A stretch of 14,926 nt of DNA from JBAROU01 sp049642385 (GTDB lineage: Bacteria; Chloroflexota; Dehalococcoidia; DSTF01; RBG-16-68-14): positions 1-14,926 of the forward strand of contig JBAROU010000135.1 in assembly GCA_049642385.1 (NCBI GenBank), in the 5' to 3' direction. Position 1 is the first letter of the stretch. The number at the start of each line of letters is the position of its first letter. Both the position numbers and the translations under genes were made by a program. Shown here piece after piece: positions 1-5,960 of the stretch. The notes under the pieces were generated by a model. That model searched no databases, was not told the origin of the DNA, and worked only from the letters and a program-made list of their open reading frames with translations.

Positions 1-17
1 CTCTCGAAGGCCGTAGC

Positions 18-686
18 TTGATTGTCGTGACGGGGCCGGGGCGCTCCGGCACCAGCGCCGTTGCGCGCGTGCTGCACGAATCGGGCCTGCGTATGGGCAC
101 CGAGTTCTCACCGCCCTCCGAGTACAACCCGGTCGGCTTCTACGAGGACATGCCGGTGCGCGAGCTGAACGAACAGATCATGGCCGATTGCGGCATGGAC
201 GGCCTCGATCGCTGGCCCGAACGCGAAGACGTCCGGCGCGCCGCCGAGCCCTACGCTAGTGCGATGGCCGCGCTCGCCGCGACGGGCGTCGACGGCTGGA
301 AGGACCCGCGTTTCTGCATCACGCTTGAGGCGTGGCTGCCACACCTCGCTGCGTCGCCGTGCGTCGTCGTCTGCCTGCGTAGCCCGGAAGCGTTCATTCA
401 CTCCGTCGTCAGCATCTTCGGGCTCCGCCCGCGCGACACGCTCGAGCGCTGGTGGGCGAACCACCTCCGCCGCGCCCTCGATGTCGTCCGCGAGTATCAC
501 CTGCCCGCCACCAGTGTCGTCTACGAAGACCTGGTCGCCCGCCCCGAGGCTACTGTCGACCGCCTCGCCTCCTTCGTCGGCCAGCCGCTCGACGCGCGTT
601 TCATCGAGCCGGCGTTACGCCAGTTCGACCAGCCCGTGCCCGAACGTCACCGGTCGCTCTACGAAGAAGTGCGGGCGCTGTCTTAG
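18..686 (+). CDS. Sulfotransferase family protein
   Basis: Predicted cytosolic PAPS-dependent sulfotransferase-fold protein of 222 aa; substrate unknown. The 5'-phosphosulfate loop GPGRSGTS lies at residues 6-13, directly after the first beta strand. A KDPR motif is at 95-98, the 3'-phosphate-binding-like segment CLRSPEAFIHS at 119-129, and YEDL at 169-172, all in the order usual for the family. I chose the TTG at 18 because GAAGG lies 7 nt upstream and because it puts the P-loop where short bacterial members have it. The frame stays open to the window edge, so a start outside the window is possible. The stop overlaps the stop of the convergent TrhA-like gene by 4 nt. Family assignment is solid; transfer to a small molecule, lipid or glycan cannot be told apart. 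Confidence 0.85.
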   Translation: MIVVTGPGRSGTSAVARVLHESGLRMGTEFSPPSEYNPVGFYEDMPVRELNEQIMADCGMDGLDRWPEREDVRRAAEPYASAMAALAATGVDGWKDPRFCITLEAWLPHLAASPCVVVCLRSPEAFIHSVVSIFGLRPRDTLERWWANHLRRALDVVREYHLPATSVVYEDLVARPEATVDRLASFVGQPLDARFIEPALRQFDQPVPERHRSLYEEVRALS

Positions 687-1360
687 AGGACGAAAATCGC
701 GATGAGGGAGAAATGGATGGCGCTGGCTGCGACCACCAGCGTGTGAAAGACTTCGTGGTAGCCAAAGACGCGTGGTAGGGGGTCCGGGCGTCGCAACGCG
801 TACACGATGCCGCCCAGCGTGTACAGCGCACCGCCTAGCGCGAGCAGCCCCAGCTCGAGAGGGGAAAAGTGGTTGAGCACCTCAGATGCGGCTACGACGC
901 CAACCCAGCCCAACCCAATGTACAACGTGACGCCAAGCCAGCGCGGCGCGTCCGGCCAGATCACCTTCAGTAGCGCGCCCGCCCCAGCGAGCGACCATAC
1001 GACTGAGAGTATGGGGATGCCCCACGCCAGGCTTACCTTCAGGCAGAACGGTGTGTACGTCCCGGCGATCAACGCGAAGATCATCGCGTGATCGAGACGC
1101 TTGACGATCCGGCGCGGCGTTGGGCCCCAGCGGACGCTGTGGTAGGTCGCGCTCGTGCCGTAGAGCAGGATCAGGCTCGTGGCGAAGACTGCCGCCCCGA
1201 CGTATCCGGTAGGAGAGTCCGCAATTAGCAGCAGCAGCGCCGCGCCTGCCAACGCCGCCAGCGTCGCACCGAGGTGCAGCACCCCGCGCAGCGCGGGCCG
1301 CTCGACAGTGAACGCCTCGACGGGCGAGTGTCTGCCCGCAACCGAGGCTTGCTCACTCAT
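683..1360 (-). CDS. Hemolysin III / TrhA (PAQR-like) integral membrane protein
   Basis: 225-aa polytopic membrane protein of the hemolysin III/YqfA/TrhA family, related to PAQR receptors. About seven hydrophobic helices run from residue 28 to the C-terminus. The family's putative metal-site residues are present: SATYH (70-74) at the end of helix 2, LDHAMIF (89-95), and GYHEVFH (200-206) near the last helix, giving H74, D90/H91, H202 and H206. In this superfamily these residues suggest a membrane-embedded metal-dependent hydrolase, and TrhA homologues affect membrane-lipid homeostasis; haemolytic activity should not be assumed. The ATG at 1360 has only a weak ribosome site. It follows an inverted repeat (GCTATC at 1363-1368, GATAGC at 1377-1382) that could be an operator or leader hairpin. 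It is convergent with the sulfotransferase. Confidence 0.9.
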   Translation of the reverse strand: MSEQASVAGRHSPVEAFTVERPALRGVLHLGATLAALAGAALLLLIADSPTGYVGAAVFATSLILLYGTSATYHSVRWGPTPRRIVKRLDHAMIFALIAGTYTPFCLKVSLAWGIPILSVVWSLAGAGALLKVIWPDAPRWLGVTLYIGLGWVGVVAASEVLNHFSPLELGLLALGGALYTLGGIVYALRRPDPLPRVFGYHEVFHTLVVAASAIHFSLIAIFVL

Positions 1361-1429
1361 CAGCTATCTGCATATCGATAGCCGGGCCACCGGTTCGCAT
1401 CGGGGACTCCCCCTGGGACGGAACCGCGA

Positions 1430-1750
1430 CTAGCGCGGCCGGACGTTGCTGAAGCAGTCCGAGCAGTAGACCGGTCGGTCGCCCCGTGGTTGGAACGGGA
1501 CTTCCGCGGGTCGACCGCAGTTACTGCACGTGACGGAGAACATCTGGCGCGACCCATAGCCGCCGCCTCCTCCGCCGCCCCCGCCACCTCCGCCGTCATA
1601 GCCACGCTCGGCCTTGCGCGCCCGACGGCAATCGGGACAGCGCTTGGGCTCCGTGTAGCCCTTCCCAGCGAAGAACTCCTGATCGTCTGCGGTGAAGGTA
1701 AACTCCGCTCCGCAGTCTTGGCAGCTAAGTGTTTTGTCGGTGTAAGCCAC
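1430..1750 (-). CDS. Double zinc-ribbon protein with poly-Gly hinge
   Basis: 106-aa protein with two treble-clef/zinc-ribbon modules. The first begins at YTDKTLSCQDC (residues 3-13) with ligands C10, C13, C38 and C41 and the EPKRCPDCR signature of zf-trcl proteins. The second has C75, C78, C96 and C99 and the pattern PFQPRGDRPVYC. Twelve consecutive glycines (53-64), written with mixed GGN codons, separate them. The start is the GTG at 1750: AAGGAGGT lies 6 nt upstream and homologous proteins begin near YTDKTL. The open frame extends to 1870, but that extension has no zinc-ribbon character and would cover the ribosome site. Cytosolic; probably nucleic-acid or protein binding, role unknown. 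It is likely transcribed alone from the promoter at 1833-1862. Confidence 0.85.
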   Translation of the reverse strand: MAYTDKTLSCQDCGAEFTFTADDQEFFAGKGYTEPKRCPDCRRARKAERGYDGGGGGGGGGGGGYGSRQMFSVTCSNCGRPAEVPFQPRGDRPVYCSDCFSNVRPR

Positions 1751-1832
1751 GCGACGACCTCCTTGTGTGTTGTGCCTCCATGTCGTCGGTGCCAGTTCTG
1801 GTCCCTGATGACTTGGATAGCGCGTTTCCTGA

Positions 1833-1862
1833 AGCATACCCCAGAAAACCGCAAGATGGCAA
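1833..1862 (-). promoter_or_regulatory. Candidate sigma-70-type promoter of the zinc-ribbon gene
   Basis: On the minus strand TTGCCA (1857-1862) and TATGCT (1833-1838) are separated by 18 nt, and lead into an approximately 75-nt untranslated leader before the AAGGAGGT site and GTG at 1750. The match to bacterial vegetative consensus is moderate and was judged by eye. Confidence 0.4.
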
Positions 1863-1888
1863 CTAGGCAAATTCCTTGATTTTTATCC

Positions 1889-3361
1889 TTACCGCCCCAC
1901 CGCCGCCCGGCCGTTCGCGCTTGCTGTGGCGGCGTCCCGCATAAGGTCTGCTGGCCCCCCGGCCAGCCGCTCCTGCTCCTCCAGCCAGCGCGTGAACTCC
2001 AGGTCGGGGTCCGCCACGCCCAGCTCGTCCGCCGCGCGCCGCCGGCTGTGAATACCCGACGCCACCAGCGTGCGTTCGTCCTCCACCAGTCGACTGCGGT
2101 CCTGCGGCACCACCGGCCCCCACACGATGCGCGTGCGGGCCCGCCCCGAGCCCTGCCGACGCGGCGCATACGAGACGCCCGTCTGCTGCTCCAGGATGCG
2201 CAGGATCAGCTCGTTGCGCTTCTGGTACGCCGCCGACCGGATCAACCGCTTGCGCTGCACCTTCTTCAGCAGCGGGTCCATCTCCCACTCCAGCGCCACA
2301 CCCGATCGACTCGCCGCGTTGTCGCCGAACGCCGTGCGTGGCGTCTCGCCCAGGTCGTGCAGCGTGCGATAGATCAAGTTGACGTAGTCGACGTGGAGCT
2401 GCACGCCGCCACCCTGCAACAGGTCGAGTAGGTAGGCACGCGCTCGCTCCGGCAGCTCCCACACCGCCCCCGGCTGCACCGCGATGTCCTGCGTCTCCGT
2501 CACGTTTTCCAGAACGGCGATCGGGTTGCCCGACAGCTCCAGGATCACCGAGAGCTGCGAGAGCGCGCGGTTCAACTCCTGCACCGACTCCCGCACGGGC
2601 GGGATGTCAGACGAGCCCCAGAACTGCTTCGGCTCGCGCTGATTCGGGTAGACGACGAACGGGATGAAGCCGTACGGGTTCGCCTTCTCCTCGAGGAGCG
2701 TACCATCGACCCATAGCGCGAACGTCTCCGCAGTCCATACCTCGACGACCTCGACATGCTGGTCACGCTGGGCTGGTCGAAGCGCGCGCCCTGAGCGAAG
2801 CGAAGCGTCAGGCGAAGACCCGAACGCCATTTCCACCTCCTCCGCCGATAGCCGGTAGCGGCTGGCCACGCGCCAGATGCGCGTGATGTCGTCGCCCAGC
2901 CACCAGACAAACAGCCCCTGCACATCCGGCGCCGAGATGCGCACGCGCCGCTCCAGCGGGTCCCACGTCACCTTGAACGCGCCATCGCCCAGCACCGAAG
3001 CGTCCACCTCCGTGTCGAAGTCAAGCTGCGACAGGTGGTTCTGCTCCGCCACCTCCGCCAGCGCGCGCTCCGCCTGCCGTGCCCGCTCCCCCTCCTCCGG
3101 CGAATCGTCCTCCGGGTCCACCACGGAGCGCATGCCGGACATCAGGTACGATGCCGTCTTCTCGATGAACGCCTTGGCGTAGTTGAACGTCAGCCGCCGC
3201 TCGCGCCGGCGCAGCGCCCCCGGCCACTGTTCGCCCTGATAGAACGAGAGCAGCTCCGCGTAGCCGCGCAGCCGCTCGCCGTCCATCCTCGCGATCTGCT
3301 GGGGTAGGCTCTGCGCTTGAGGGCGTAAGCCCGAAGGAGTGAGTGCGTTCTGTCCGGCCAT
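1889..3361 (-). CDS. Phage portal protein (SPP1 gp6-like)
   Basis: 490-aa intact portal protein. Portals form the dodecameric ring at one capsid vertex through which the terminase pumps DNA. Family-like features are the N-terminal LRGYAELLSFYQGEQWP (31-47), the helical FNYAKAFIEKTASYLM (59-74), DGAFKVTWDP (126-135), FIPFVVYPNQREPKQFWGSSDI (split around 232-253), a long clip/stem-like helix region 255-280, and SGVALEWEMDPLLKKVQRKR (353-372). The ATG at 3361 has GGAGGG (3369-3374) 7 nt upstream. Residues 183-200 look like a translated interspersed repeat. No protease, scaffold or capsid gene follows it: the next gene downstream is the zinc-ribbon gene, which has its own promoter. The matching terminase operon is on the same strand but about 2.2 kb away, behind unrelated genes. 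Confidence 0.85.
   Translation of the reverse strand: MAGQNALTPSGLRPQAQSLPQQIARMDGERLRGYAELLSFYQGEQWPGALRRRERRLTFNYAKAFIEKTASYLMSGMRSVVDPEDDSPEEGERARQAERALAEVAEQNHLSQLDFDTEVDASVLGDGAFKVTWDPLERRVRISAPDVQGLFVWWLGDDITRIWRVASRYRLSAEEVEMAFGSSPDASLRSGRALRPAQRDQHVEVVEVWTAETFALWVDGTLLEEKANPYGFIPFVVYPNQREPKQFWGSSDIPPVRESVQELNRALSQLSVILELSGNPIAVLENVTETQDIAVQPGAVWELPERARAYLLDLLQGGGVQLHVDYVNLIYRTLHDLGETPRTAFGDNAASRSGVALEWEMDPLLKKVQRKRLIRSAAYQKRNELILRILEQQTGVSYAPRRQGSGRARTRIVWGPVVPQDRSRLVEDERTLVASGIHSRRRAADELGVADPDLEFTRWLEEQERLAGGPADLMRDAATASANGRAAVGR
2762..2815. repeat. Interspersed-repeat-like segment inside the portal gene
   Basis: The + strand contains GGTCGAAGCGCG followed by CCTGAGCGAAGCGAAGCG. This word set (TCGAAG, CTGAGC, GAAGCGAAG) is typical of short dispersed intergenic repeats in some GC-rich bacteria. 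It shares CTGAGC and GTCGAAGC with the element at 5541-5590, in the opposite order. It encodes portal residues about 183-200, rich in Arg, Ala and Ser, between two regions that look like normal portal sequence. It keeps the reading frame. Confidence 0.4.
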
Positions 3362-3535
3362 CGTCCATCCCTCCGTGCGAATCGTGGTCCTGCGCGCATG
3401 CGCATCATACGGGCGATCAGGTCGCCCAGGGTTTCAGACGATCACGCTACGACGGCGCATCCAGATCACAAAGCGTCGCATGGCAGCCCGCGCCGGTCTG
3501 CTAAGATCGAGGCATAGTCTGCTGAGGAGGCCGCC

Positions 3536-3817
3536 ATGTCGATGCTCAACGAGCGTTACTCCGGCAAGGTCAACATCGAAATCACCTACTGCGTTATCTG
3601 AGGCTATCTTCCGCTGGCCGCCTGGATGGCGACCGAGATATGGCACGACTTCGGAGCGGAAGCGCCGGTGACGCTCGTCCCTTCTGATAAGGGGCGACTC
3701 GAGCTCTACGCCAACGGCAAGACGCTCTTCGACCGCAAGGCGGAGGGCGGCAAGTACCCGGACATGAGCCGCGTCCGTGAGATCAAGAAGCAGATCGCAG
3801 ACATGCTGGGCGACTAG
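3536..3817 (+). CDS. SelW/SelT/SelH (Rdx) family selenoprotein, in-frame UGA = Sec
   Basis: 93-aa thioredoxin-fold Rdx family protein read through TGA at 3599-3601 as selenocysteine (residue 22). The N-terminal part reads VNIEITYC then V, I, Sec, G, giving the family's redox motif C19-x-x-U22 after the first beta strand. The same frame continues with AAWMATEIWHDF, VTLVPSDKGRLELYANGKTLF and YPDMSRVREIKKQIADML, the normal rest of an Rdx domain with no frameshift. The ATG at 3536 has AGGAGG (3525-3530) 5 nt upstream. A standard gene caller would give only the 63 residues from 3626, with no ribosome site and without the active site. Likely a cytosolic thiol/selenol oxidoreductase; partner unknown. 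Sec decoding needs SelA, SelB, SelD and tRNA-Sec, none of which is in this window. Its stop is 10 nt from that of the convergent lipoprotein gene. Confidence 0.9.
3608..3662 (+). promoter_or_regulatory. Candidate bacterial SECIS element downstream of the Sec UGA
   Basis: Starting 13 nt after the UGA, TGGCCGCC (3615-3622) pairs with GGCGACCG (3628-3635), with one C/A mismatch and a terminal U-G pair, around a loop UGGAU (3623-3627). The loop lies 21 nt after the UGA and has G at its second position, both within the known loose bSECIS rules (spacing about 16-37 nt, G in the first two loop bases). An outer perfect 8-bp arm, CTTCCGCT (3608-3615) with AGCGGAAG (3655-3662), could enclose it. Pairing was done by eye without energy calculation. 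Confidence 0.6.
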
Positions 3818-3826
3818 GGGCAAACG

Positions 3827-4828
3827 TTAGATGCAGCCGTACGTTTGGTAGGCGAAGGCGAAACGCTCCTCGTCCGCGTGTACCAGATAGATCGTCCACG
3901 GGTCATCGCCCTGCCAGAGTTGCCACGCGCCGTGGTAGTAGCCCGTCCAGCGCCAGTCATCGCGTCTCTCAACCGCGCCGCCGTACCAGAAGAACGGATC
4001 GGTCTCGAAATCGTTTCCAGCGCTCATGAACGCTGGAATGCCGTAGAGATACACCAGGTCTTGGGGCGGTCCGCAGTGTCCTTTCGCAAGCGACGTCAAA
4101 CGATCGTCGGGGCCGTCCCACGTCAGCTCTCCGTCAGGGTGATCGAAGTAGATGCCGCCATTCGGCCGCTCACTTGGCTCCACCGTCCCTTCCGGCCGAG
4201 GCGTCGGCGTAGCGTTTCTCGCCGACGCCAGGATCGCGTCGGCGAAGCCGGCTTGCAGCGGCCATTGCAGTGCAAGCCCCGGCGTGATCAGTTCGGCATC
4301 CGGATATAGAACGAAGTCCAGCGTGTCCGATGGAAGGCTGTTCCATGGGATACCCTCTCCACGTGGCCAGACCACGGTCATAGCGATACGCGACGGTGAG
4401 TCTCTGTGAGACCAGTCGTACGGCTCCAGCGTCACTTCCTCATCCAGTAGCTTCAGGGCCTCTTGGAGCGCCGCCTCGTCCAGGATCCATCGTTCCTCGC
4501 CGCGGGTCATCACGCGCGCGGCGATCGCGCGCTCCATCGACAACCCCTCGTACACGTTCACCCGATTGCCTGCCTCGTGGCATTCCGGCACGGGCAGCGG
4601 CGGGCAACGTTTCGTCGTGGGCTCACTACTTGCAGGCGAGGGCATACCCGTCGGCCTTGGCAGAAGGCCCGCTGGCGTCCCCGAAGGCAGCGGCGCCAGG
4701 GTCATCGTCGGTGTTGCCAGCTCGGCGACTGGCTCATTATCACCGGCCCCGCATGCGCCGACGAGCACGGCGAGCGCAGTGAAGGCCGTCGCGATGAGAA
4801 CGAGCGAACTCGGACGCGGAATGTTCAT
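3827..4828 (-). CDS. Secreted lipoprotein with Thr/Pro-rich linker, function unknown
   Basis: 333-aa protein with a type II signal peptide: N-terminal MNIPRP, hydrophobic core at about 9-22, and lipobox VGAC with C26 as the lipidated cysteine. It should be anchored on the outer face of the cytoplasmic membrane. Residues 33-72 are a low-complexity Thr/Pro/Ser linker. A second linker, NATPTPRPEGTVEPSERPNG (205-224), divides two globular parts of about 130 and 110 residues. The C-terminal part is rich in aromatic residues (WYGG, DDWRWTGYYHG, WQLWQGDDPWTIYL). C75, C83, C252 and C332 could form disulfides. I recognise no catalytic motif or family. It ends 10 nt from the end of the convergent selenoprotein gene. 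It appears to be a single-gene unit. Confidence 0.75.
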   Translation of the reverse strand: MNIPRPSSLVLIATAFTALAVLVGACGAGDNEPVAELATPTMTLAPLPSGTPAGLLPRPTGMPSPASSEPTTKRCPPLPVPECHEAGNRVNVYEGLSMERAIAARVMTRGEERWILDEAALQEALKLLDEEVTLEPYDWSHRDSPSRIAMTVVWPRGEGIPWNSLPSDTLDFVLYPDAELITPGLALQWPLQAGFADAILASARNATPTPRPEGTVEPSERPNGGIYFDHPDGELTWDGPDDRLTSLAKGHCGPPQDLVYLYGIPAFMSAGNDFETDPFFWYGGAVERRDDWRWTGYYHGAWQLWQGDDPWTIYLVHADEERFAFAYQTYGCI

Positions 4829-4961
4829 AAACTCGTTAGTGGGACGCTCTATGGCGAGAAAAGGTTCCCGATAGGAGCGCGCCTGCTTTACCCTCGGCCG
4901 CGCCTCATACTACAAGGCCTACCCTCCTGAGCACCTGCTACCATAAAGAGAGGTGAGTCCA

Positions 4962-5528
4962 ATGGTGTGGCGATTTATCCCACTAGTGTTCATAGCCTTC
5001 GTGTCGTTGCCGCAGACCGCTGCTGCGCAACAGAGTACGGTAGTGAGGGGAATCGTACCCGCCCCTGCCGGTACAGCCATCCGCCTCGAGGTGCTCGATC
5101 TGGTCAAAATCACGGGCGTTGTTTGCGCAACCAGCACGACGACTCCTATTTGAGCCGTCGTCCACCTCATCGCGCTTCTCACTCGCGGCGAATCTCGCTT
5201 CCTGCACCGAAGGTTTCTCAACCTCTATTCGCTTCTATCGCGTCTGTTGGGGCGAAAACCTGTGTGATCTCATTTTGAACCTTCAGGAGGGTGCCACGCG
5301 AGATGTGGGGAGGCTCACTGAGGAGCGGTTTGAGTCTCCGGTAAACGATGCCCACGCGCCAGCGGATGCGATCGATACAGAAGGGGGCGCTCCGCAGTCG
5401 GCGCTGCCCGATGCGGGAACCGCGCAGACCAGTGGCGGCATAGATCGGCTGCTCTGGACGGCATTGCCCTTGCGGCGCTGGGCCTGGCGGTGGGAAGCAT
5501 CAGCCTGGTCAGGCGGCGGCACGCTTAG
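4962..5528 (+). pseudogene. Frameshifted surface protein with signal peptide and LPxxG-type C-terminal anchor
   Basis: The ATG at 4962 follows GAGGTG by 6 nt and opens a signal peptide: hydrophobic core IPLVFIAFVSL, then AAA before QQ. This frame ends at TGA 5151-5153 after GVVCATSTTTPI. The +1-shifted frame picks up around 5119-5150 and continues with protein-like sequence: FSLAANLASCTEG, IRFYR, LILNLQEGATRDVGRLTE, then ALPDAGTAQTSGG (from 5401). At about 5460 the original frame resumes with the hydrophobic stretch GIALAALGLAVGSISLV and a terminal RRRHA, stop TAG 5526-5528. LPDAG, a membrane helix and an Arg-rich tail is the layout of a sortase-type sorting signal. Two compensating frame changes are therefore needed. 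It is either a decayed gene or one with sequencing indels. Not a phage protein. Confidence 0.6.
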
Positions 5529-5540
5529 TCGCGTCCTCCT

Positions 5541-5590
5541 GTCATGCTGAGCCCCCCGACTAAGTCGGGGCGTGTCGAAGCACCTCGCTC
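5541..5590. repeat. Dispersed repeat element with strong hairpin, likely bidirectional terminator
   Basis: GTCATGCTGAGC and GTGTCGAAGCACCT flank a near-continuous palindrome, CCCCGACT (5554-5561), A, AGTCGGGG (5563-5570). The flanking words are typical of short interspersed repeats in several GC-rich bacterial groups. It sits between the convergent ends of the surface-protein pseudogene (5528) and the Cys4-HTH gene (5608), a natural place for a two-way terminator, but there is no clear U-tract. The hairpin core recurs at 13690-13709. Confidence 0.5.
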
Positions 5591-5607
5591 CGCGACGAAC
5601 ACGCAGC

Positions 5608-5952
5608 CTAACGCGCATCGGCCGTCACACGCCCTCTCGCCAAGATGCGGAACACGCTCCGACGTGAGATCCTGAACTCCGACGCCAGCGCATCGATGCA
5701 GATACCCTCCTCTCGCCTGCGCTGCACCACCTCGTCCCGCGAGTTCTGGCGCAGCCGGCGTGCCCCGCCCGGCTCGTCGTAGCGACAGCGCGCCAGCGGG
5801 CAGCGCAGACAGCTCGGCGAGAGCTCGCAGCCGGAGTCCTGGTAAGAGAGATGCTCCGGCAGCGCATCGCTCCGGATCCTGCGCCCGTTCAGGTGGCGCT
5901 CTTCGAAGTCGACGGCGGTCGTCCTTGGTCGATCTAGTGTTGCAGCTCCCAT
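5608..5952 (-). CDS. Cys4 plus helix-turn-helix DNA-binding protein in the packaging operon
   Basis: 114-aa protein. The N-terminal 40 residues are charged. C42, C48, C51 and C56 (GCELSPSCLRCPLARC, 41-56) form a compact probable metal-binding cluster followed by RYDEPGG. Residues 74-106 form a resolvase/sigma-4-like HTH with DALASEFRISRRSVFRIL as the HTH core. A phage regulator or a DNA-recognition factor for packaging is plausible; no named family is claimed. The ATG at 5952 has GAGGTG 4 nt upstream. An upstream GTG at 5964 would overlap the terminase stop as GTGA but has no well-placed ribosome site. It is the last gene of the overlapping operon from 8468 and ends at the repeat hairpin 5541-5590. 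Confidence 0.65.
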   Translation of the reverse strand: MGAATLDRPRTTAVDFEERHLNGRRIRSDALPEHLSYQDSGCELSPSCLRCPLARCRYDEPGGARRLRQNSRDEVVQRRREEGICIDALASEFRISRRSVFRILARGRVTADAR

Positions 5953-5960
5953 AGCACACC

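Noticed and set aside
1751..1870. N-terminal extension of the zinc-ribbon protein to 146 aa
   Set aside because: It would cover the AAGGAGGT site and promoter; the extension shows no conserved character.
3301..3345. Repeat-like GAGGGCGTAAGCCCGAAGGAG at the portal N-terminus
   Set aside because: Only a weak short inverted match (GGGC/GCCC); encodes a plausible portal start, so not listed as a repeat.
3394..3403. GCGCATGCGC palindrome upstream of the portal gene
   Set aside because: Ten-base GC-rich palindromes are expected by chance in this composition; no promoter geometry around it.
3626..3817. Short Rdx-like protein starting at ATG 3626
   Set aside because: No ribosome site, and it lacks the first strand and redox motif; the 3536 start with UGA as Sec explains the sequence better.
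3434..3823. 129-codon minus-strand open frame
   Set aside because: Antisense to the selenoprotein gene; no ribosome site or recognisable protein features.
5151..5153. TGA in the surface-protein frame as a second Sec codon
   Set aside because: Sequence after it in that frame is not protein-like and soon meets more stops, while the shifted frame carries the coherent protein.
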